From Asanoa ishikariensis (GTDB lineage Bacteria > Actinomycetota > Actinomycetes > Mycobacteriales > Micromonosporaceae): a DNA stretch of 33,416 bases. A program made the translations under genes and the position numbers. Each line of letters starts with the position of its first letter. Position 1 is the stretch's first letter. The stretch covers positions 1 to 33,416 of the forward strand of contig NZ_FNQB01000008.1 of the NCBI RefSeq assembly GCF_900107455.1, given 5' to 3'. Positions 28,657-33,416 of the stretch are shown piece by piece. Below the pieces are notes generated by a model that had not been told where the DNA came from, searched no databases, and was given only the letters and a program-made list of their open reading frames with translations.

Positions 28657-28726
28657 GCTTCGACGTCCGGCAAGTGGCGCGCGTCACGTCGCGTCAGGTC
28701 TCGGCGCTCCACGGTGTCTCAAGGGT

Positions 28727-29641
28727 ATGACTCCGCACGACACAACCACCGACGAGCATGCCGAGCGGTTCACCTTGTTGCGGCCGCTGCTGTTCACGAT
28801 CGTGTACGAGATACTCGGCTCGGCCATCGACTCCGACGACGTGCTGCAGGACAGTTATCTGCGGTGGGCGCAGGTCGACCTCGCGACAGTGCGAGACACC
28901 AGGTCGTACCTGGCGCGGCTGGTGACCCGGCAGGCACTCAACGCCCTGCGGGCGAGCGTGCGCCGCCGCGAGGACTACGTCGGCCCATGGCTGCCCGAGC
29001 CGCTGCTGCTCGACGAGAACGACCCGTCGGCCGACGTGGTGCTCGCCGAGTCCGTGTCGATGGCGATGCTCGTACTGCTAGAGACGCTCAGCCCCGATGA
29101 GCGTGCGGTGTTCGTGTTGCGCGAGGTCTTCGGCTTCGACTACGACGAGATCGCGGCGGCGGTCGGCAAATCCGTGCCGACGGTGCATCAGGTGGCGCAC
29201 CGCGCCCGTGAGCACGTGCAGGCGCGACGCAGGCGGTTCCAGCCCGTCGACGCCGCGAAGACCGCGCGGGTCACCGAGGAGTTCATGACCGCGGCGGCCA
29301 CCGGCGACCTGGCCGGGCTGCTCACCCTGCTCGCACCGAACGTCACCTGGACCGCCGACAGCGGCGGCAAGGCCACCGCGTCGCGCCGGCCGGTGGTCGG
29401 CGCGCAGAAGGTTGCCGCCGTCCTTATCGACCTCTTCCGCACCAGCCGCCGACTGCCGGGCATGCGGATCCAGGTGGCCAACTGCAACAACACGCCCGCG
29501 TTGGTGGCGCGCATCGGCGGTGACCACCCCGAAGGCGTTCTCTTGATCGAGATCACCGACGGGAAGATCACCAACTTCTACGCAGTTCGCAACCCGGACA
29601 AGCTCGTCGCGATGACGGTCCCCCGGCGAATCAGCCGCTGA
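28727..29641 (+). CDS. ECF41-type sigma factor with SnoaL-like C-terminal domain
   Basis: A 304-residue sigma factor of the SigJ/ECF41 type. Region 2 covers about 13-80 (FTIVYEILGSAIDSDDVLQDSYLRW). Region 4 covers about 115-175 (LSPDERAVFVLREVFGFDYDEIAAAVGKSVPTVHQVAHRAREHV). A SnoaL-like domain covers about 180-300. The ECF41 hallmarks are present: WLPEP at 88-92, a DSGGK version of the DGGGK motif near 211-215, and NPDKL at 289-293. In this group the fused domain replaces a separate anti-sigma factor. The ATG at 28727 has only a poorly spaced AAGGG. The MMPL gene follows after 41 bases. Confidence 0.92.
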   Translation: MTPHDTTTDEHAERFTLLRPLLFTIVYEILGSAIDSDDVLQDSYLRWAQVDLATVRDTRSYLARLVTRQALNALRASVRRREDYVGPWLPEPLLLDENDPSADVVLAESVSMAMLVLLETLSPDERAVFVLREVFGFDYDEIAAAVGKSVPTVHQVAHRAREHVQARRRRFQPVDAAKTARVTEEFMTAAATGDLAGLLTLLAPNVTWTADSGGKATASRRPVVGAQKVAAVLIDLFRTSRRLPGMRIQVANCNNTPALVARIGGDHPEGVLLIEITDGKITNFYAVRNPDKLVAMTVPRRISR

Positions 29642-29682
29642 CTACCCGACCAGCGTTCCCACGTCGACTTCCGAGGATTCCC

Positions 29683-31785
29683 ATGCTGCGACGAATAATG
29701 ACCATGCCCGCCGGCCGGATCGCGAAATGGGCCATCGTGGCCACCTGGATCGCTCTGCTGGTGCCGGCCTTCATGCTGGCCGGCAAGCTGGGCGACGTCG
29801 AGAAGAACGATAATTCGGCCTGGCTGCCCAGCAACGCGGAGGCGACCACGGTCCTCGATCAGGCCAGGAAGTTCCAGCCCGCCGAGACCCTGCCCGCGAT
29901 CGTCATCTACGACCGGCCCTCGGGTGTCACTCCGGCCGACCTGGCCAAGGCCCGAGCCGACGCCGAGGCCTTCATGGCGCTCGACAAGGTCGTGGGGCAG
30001 CCTCAGGGCCCGTTGACGTCCCAGGACGGCAAGGCCATCCAGACCGTGGTCCAGATCGACGACGGCAACGAAGGCTGGGACGGCGCCCACCAGGTCGTCG
30101 ACGCGATGGCCGAGATCGGCGAACAGAACGCCGACGGTCTCGTGTTCCACGTCACCGGACCCGCCGGCTACGCGTCCGACTCCATCACGGCCTTCAGCGG
30201 AGGCGGCGCCTTGGGGATGATCACCGCGCTGGTGGTGGTCGTCATCCTGCTGTTCACGTACCGCAGCCCGATGTTGCCGTTGCTGCCGCTGCTGACCGCC
30301 GGCGGCGCCCTGGTCGCGGCGGAAGCGGTGATCTACCTGCTGGCGAAGCACGCCGGGCTCACCGTCAACACGCAGACGAGCCTCATTCTGACCGTACTGG
30401 TCTTCGGCGCCGCCACGGACTACGCGCTGCTGCTGGTCTCCCGCTACCGGGAGGAGTTGCGGCGGCACGAGGACCGGCACGAGGCGATGGCGGAGGCGCT
30501 GTACCGCTCCGGTCCCGCGATCATCGCCAGCGCGGCGACCGTCGCGGTCAGCCTGCTGGTGCTGCTGCTGGCCATCCTCAACTCCACGAAAGGGCTCGGC
30601 CCGGCCTGCGCCATCGGGATCGTCGTCGGGCTGCTCGCCATGGTCACCCTGATGCCGGCCCTGCTGGTGATCTGCGGACGCTGGATCTTCTGGCCGGTGA
30701 AGCCCTCGGTCGGCCCGGTCGTGGCGGCCAGGCGCAGCATCTGGACGCGGGTCGGCACCGCGATCTCCCTCCGGCCGCGGGTTGTGTGGGTCGGCACCGC
30801 GCTCGTCCTCGGCGTCATGGCGATCGGAGTGCTGGGGCTGAAGGCCGACGGGATTCCGAGCAAAGGCCAGTTCACCGGCGAGTCGCAGGCGGTCGTCGGC
30901 GAGGAGGTCCAGGCCAGGCACTTCCCCGCCGGGTCGGGTGACCCCATCTATGTCGTGGCCAAGGCCGCCTCGGCGGGGCAGGTCAGGAGCGTGCTGTCAG
31001 CCGTGCCGGGGGTCGCCGACGTCGCTGCGCCGATTATCAAGGATGGCGACGCCTTCATCCTCGGTACGCTCACGGACGCTCCCGGCAGCAAGGCCGCAAT
31101 GCGCACCGTCGAGCAGGCCAGAACTGCGGTCCACGACATCGAGGGCGCGGAGGCCCAACTCGGCGGCAGCACGGCGATCGCCCTGGACACCCAACAGTCG
31201 GCCGCCCGCGACGCCAAAGTGATCATCCCCGTCGTACTGATCGTGGTGTTCCTGATCCTCGCGCTGCTGCTGCGGGCGATCGTCGCACCGCTGCTGCTCA
31301 TGGCGACGGTGGTGCTGTCGTTCGGAGCGGCCCTCGGCGTGAGCGCTCTGATGTTCAACCACGTCTTCGACTTCGCCGGGGCCGACGCGAACTTCCCGCT
31401 GCTGGTGTTCGTGTTCCTGGTCGCCCTGGGCATCGACTACAACATCTTCCTGGTCACCCGCGTACGGGAGGAAGCACTGCTGCACGGCACCTCGCGCGGC
31501 GCCCGGATCGGCCTGTCCGCCACCGGCGGCGTGATCACCTCGGCGGGTCTGGTGCTGGCCGGCACCTTCGCGGCGCTGGGCTCACTGCCGCTGGTCTTCG
31601 CGGCGCAGTTGGGGTTCACGGTGGCGTTCGGCGTGCTGCTGGACACCATGATCGTCCGCTCGGTGCTGGTCACCGCGCTGACTGTCGACGTGGGGCGATG
31701 GATGTGGTGGCCCAGCAAGCTGTTCAAGCGTCACGACGTCCAGGAGCCGGCGGCCGAGCTCGAACACGCTCTCGTGGGGAGCTGA
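29683..31785 (+). CDS. MMPL family transporter
   Basis: A 700-residue RND-type membrane transporter of the actinobacterial MmpL group. It has two homologous halves, each with one leading helix, an outside domain and five helices. The proton-relay Asp-Tyr pairs are present in both halves: FGAATDYALLLVSRYREE (about 246) and ALGIDYNIFLVTRVREE (about 585). CGAGGA precedes ATG 29683. It is 41 bases from the ECF41 gene and likely cotranscribed. Relatives export lipids or other hydrophobic molecules. A strong hairpin follows, and nothing else in the window points to the cargo. Confidence 0.93.
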   Translation: MLRRIMTMPAGRIAKWAIVATWIALLVPAFMLAGKLGDVEKNDNSAWLPSNAEATTVLDQARKFQPAETLPAIVIYDRPSGVTPADLAKARADAEAFMALDKVVGQPQGPLTSQDGKAIQTVVQIDDGNEGWDGAHQVVDAMAEIGEQNADGLVFHVTGPAGYASDSITAFSGGGALGMITALVVVVILLFTYRSPMLPLLPLLTAGGALVAAEAVIYLLAKHAGLTVNTQTSLILTVLVFGAATDYALLLVSRYREELRRHEDRHEAMAEALYRSGPAIIASAATVAVSLLVLLLAILNSTKGLGPACAIGIVVGLLAMVTLMPALLVICGRWIFWPVKPSVGPVVAARRSIWTRVGTAISLRPRVVWVGTALVLGVMAIGVLGLKADGIPSKGQFTGESQAVVGEEVQARHFPAGSGDPIYVVAKAASAGQVRSVLSAVPGVADVAAPIIKDGDAFILGTLTDAPGSKAAMRTVEQARTAVHDIEGAEAQLGGSTAIALDTQQSAARDAKVIIPVVLIVVFLILALLLRAIVAPLLLMATVVLSFGAALGVSALMFNHVFDFAGADANFPLLVFVFLVALGIDYNIFLVTRVREEALLHGTSRGARIGLSATGGVITSAGLVLAGTFAALGSLPLVFAAQLGFTVAFGVLLDTMIVRSVLVTALTVDVGRWMWWPSKLFKRHDVQEPAAELEHALVGS

Positions 31786-31791
31786 AACCAC

Positions 31792-31822
31792 CGTGGGCCC
31801 GTCAGATTCCGGCGGGCCCACG
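31792..31822 (+). terminator. Terminator after the MMPL gene
   Basis: Bases 31792-31801 are the exact reverse complement of 31813-31822 (10-bp GC-rich stem, 11-base loop), beginning seven bases after the MMPL stop codon. There is no U-tract. Confidence 0.75.
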
Positions 31823-31869
31823 CTGCGTCGTCCACCCACGACCGAACCCTCCAACCACAGTCGAGGATC

Positions 31870-31995
31870 ATGACCACGCACCGGCAATTCCGACCTACAC
31901 CGGCGCGGCCCTGGCCGAAACGCGCAGCAACAACCGAGAACCTCAAGATCGAGGTCATCGGCCCGTTCCGTGACTTCCAGGTCCCGATCCAGTAA
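31870..31995 (+). CDS. Possible small protein or gene remnant, 41 residues
   Basis: An ATG with GAGG close upstream opens a 41-codon frame ending at TAA 31993-31995. The first half is rich in Arg and Pro; the second half (TTENLKIEVIGPFRDFQVPIQ) reads like real protein. No family was recognised. It is either a small gene after the MMPL terminator or the tail of a deleted gene. Support is weak. Confidence 0.25.
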   Translation: MTTHRQFRPTPARPWPKRAATTENLKIEVIGPFRDFQVPIQ

Positions 31996-32017
31996 GCGAT
32001 GGGGCCGGACCTTCGCC

Positions 32018-32347
32018 TCACCGGCAGGGCAATAGACCGGCGAAGAACCGGTTGACCGCCGACAGGCAGAACCGAGGCACCGGGCCCTCGATGACGACCG
32101 AGGAGGTCCCATCGTCGATCTCGATCCTGCGCTTCGACGACCGCTCCGCGAAAGCGATGAGAACCTGCCCGAACGCCTCCAGGCCCTCCGCCGAGAGACT
32201 TCCGTCCACCAAAAGACGGCCGTCACCCTCGCGGGCACCGGGCAGTCCGGCGCGGGTCAACTCCGAGCGAAGCGCGCGAAGGACGGCGTCCGACCCTCCG
32301 GCGGCCGAGGGATCACGCACCACGACGGTGTAGCCATCAACGGTCAC
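32018..32347 (-). CDS. Hypothetical protein, about 109 residues
   Basis: Not recognised. The GTG at 32347 begins VTVDGYTVVVRDPSAAGG. An earlier in-frame start at 32437 would give 139 residues but adds sequence of no clear pattern. The protein is soluble, of alpha/beta character, with the repeated theme of a beta strand after a helix (LRALRSELTRAGLPG, GRLLVDGSLSAEGLEAFGQVLIAFAERS, RRIEIDDGTSSVVIEG). The pattern recalls small effector-associated proteins, but I cannot assign it. It lies 108 bases downstream of the pseudogene on the same strand. Confidence 0.5.
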   Translation of the reverse strand: MTVDGYTVVVRDPSAAGGSDAVLRALRSELTRAGLPGAREGDGRLLVDGSLSAEGLEAFGQVLIAFAERSSKRRIEIDDGTSSVVIEGPVPRFCLSAVNRFFAGLLPCR

Positions 32348-32455
32348 CCGAAGACTATGGACGAGAGCCGACGATCGGGGACGGATCCCTGCCAGAATCG
32401 TCCGTTCGAGGCCGCCGAAACTACTTTCGGTAGCCACCGCTGTTCGATCTGTGAG

Positions 32456-33287
32456 TCAGCGCGTGGGAAGCGCCCCGAGGAACCGTACACACTCCATCAG
32501 TTGTTCGGTCCTCATATGTATTCCCTTGTGGACGGCGAGCCCACGCTCAGCGGCAGCCTTCAGCAGCGGGGTGACGTCAGGGTTGGCCACGACCTCTGCC
32601 ACGACCGCGTCAGGCGATTAACCATCCACAGTGAACGGCAGCGGATCGTCAGGCTTCAAACCGAGCGAGGTCGCGTTGACGACGATGTCGTCGTCGGGAC
32701 TGGGCGCGTCGACACTGCGGACGTCGACCAGCCCGGTGCCCTCGGCCACGCTCGCCGCCAGTCGCTCCCCACGCTCGCGCGTCCGGTTGACCACGTGCAA
32801 CCGGGCCACGCCCGCTCGTGCCAACGCGAAGCCAATGGCATGACCCGCCCCGCCCGCACCGACCAGGGTTACCTTCCGCGCTGCCACCTCATGCCCCTGC
32901 GCGCGCAGGCCGGCGACGAACCCAGTGCCGTCGAACATCGCGCCGACAAGCCTGCCGTCGGGATGACGCCGAACAGCGTTGACACTCATCGAGTGGGCGG
33001 CGGTCTCGTCGAGATCGTCGACCAGTCGCGCCATCGTCTCCTTGTGCGGAATGCTCACGATCAGCCCGCTCAGATTGAGCCAGCCGCGCAAACCCTCCAC
33101 GAACCCGGCAGTCCCTCGGGAGTCACGTCAGCGGCGATCAGCAGCCCGTTCACCGAATGGACGCGAAGAACGCATTGGCCGGACCCGGCGCTCGCACATG
33201 TCCGGCCGGGTGCGCCACGAGCACACCGATCTGTGTATCCCCGGTGATTACAAGGGCATTTGGGTCCGCTGTGTCAGCACGGGCCAT
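32456..33287 (-). pseudogene. Degraded shikimate/quinate dehydrogenase-like gene
   Basis: Reading from ATG 33287, preceded by AAAGGTGATG, the frame gives GDTQIGVLVAHPAGHVRAP and stops at TGA 33150-33152. The family sequence continues one frame over (VNGLLIAADVTPEGLP), then in the third frame as FVEGLRGWLNLSGLIVSIPHK with the catalytic-type Lys, GAGGAGHAIGFALARAG for NADP, NRTRERGERLAA and NATSLGLKPDDPLP. An in-frame TAA at 32618 interrupts VDG*SPDAVVAEVV, where most relatives have a residue such as Leu, and the frame resumes to TGA 32456. Two single-base losses and one nonsense change therefore separate it from an intact enzyme of about 277 residues. Sequencing error is possible at an end of low coverage, but three lesions make decay likelier. 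Confidence 0.85.
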
Positions 33288-33356
33288 ATCGCATCACCTT
33301 TACTGTTTCGAAGAAGAGATGCCGAAGGCCTGCTGCAACGTTACCGGCCGCACTCA

Positions 33357-33416
33357 GCAGCCCGGGCTGTCGTTCGCCGGGAGCTGACACGCTAGTTTGC
33401 TCGGATGAGTCTTCTG
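33357..33416. repeat. Right terminal inverted repeat
   Basis: Bases 33388-33415 are the exact reverse complement of 2-29, and 33357-33373 matches 42-58 inverted at 15 of 17 positions. It lies about 70 bases upstream of the dehydrogenase pseudogene start. The final base differs from its partner at position 1. No transposase is seen nearby; the element, if any, is not recognised. Confidence 0.85.

Noticed and set aside
29578-30921. 447-residue minus-strand frame
   Set aside because: Antisense to the MMPL gene with Arg/Asp/Gln-rich shadow composition.
32618-33100. Intact 160-residue dehydrogenase
   Set aside because: Family sequence continues in other frames upstream and past the stop downstream, so it is one fragment of a pseudogene.
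33330-33350. AACGTT site near the right end as another LacI operator
   Set aside because: The outer bases are only partly symmetrical and it lies near a pseudogene; a six-base core is expected by chance.

Overview
The window is high-GC DNA with frequent GTG starts and strong G/C third-position bias. Its gene content (LacI-controlled GH78/ABC locus without its own ATPase, SigE-type and ECF41-type sigma factors, MMPL transporter, Tat-exported flavoenzyme, CBM6-bearing secreted enzymes) points to a soil-type Actinomycetota. I cannot name the genus from sequence alone. No rRNA, tRNA, CRISPR array or intact transposase was seen.

Region by region. (1) 1-58 and 33357-33416 are inverted copies of one sequence: a perfect 28-bp inverted repeat at the extreme termini, followed inward by a second 15/17 match. 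The window is therefore either bounded by a repeated element (most likely a contig broken at repeats) or is itself flanked by element ends. (2) 456-4566 encodes two secreted proteins, a PQQ-type sugar dehydrogenase with PKD and two CBM6 modules and a ThuA-domain protein with a closely related CBM6. (3) 4608-5855 is an MFS exporter. (4) 5958-19726 is a rhamnoside-utilisation locus: a secreted GH78 alpha-L-rhamnosidase, then a long minus-strand operon (two ABC permeases, cytoplasmic GH78, lipoprotein sugar-binding protein, GH1 beta-glucosidase, secreted GH78, tiny LuxR-type HTH protein), and a divergent LacI-type regulator. AACGTT-centred palindromes lie at the operon start, in the divergent intergenic region, upstream of the isolated GH78 gene (an 18-bp perfect palindrome) and at the start of the sugar dehydrogenase gene, suggesting one regulon. 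(5) 19818-25881 holds a Tat-exported berberine-bridge-type FAD oxidase, a hypothetical protein, a GNAT acetyltransferase, and an operon of two aldo/keto reductases with an exported flavodoxin-like lipoprotein, divergent from an XRE regulator. (6) 25988-31785 holds a SigE-family sigma factor overlapping a membrane-anchored beta-propeller candidate anti-sigma protein, a SAM methyltransferase, an ECF41-type sigma factor and an MMPL transporter. (7) 31823-33416 is a degraded end with a small ORF, a hypothetical gene and a shikimate dehydrogenase-like pseudogene carrying two frameshifts and an in-frame stop, next to the right terminal repeat.

Proposed logic of the main locus (inference): secreted rhamnosidases and the CBM6-tethered oxidoreductases act on rhamnosylated plant glycosides outside the cell. 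The ABC importer, which must borrow an ATPase, takes up rhamnosyl-glucose-type oligosaccharides. The cytoplasmic GH78 and GH1 enzymes then split them into rhamnose and glucose, and the LacI protein represses the set until an inducer sugar appears.
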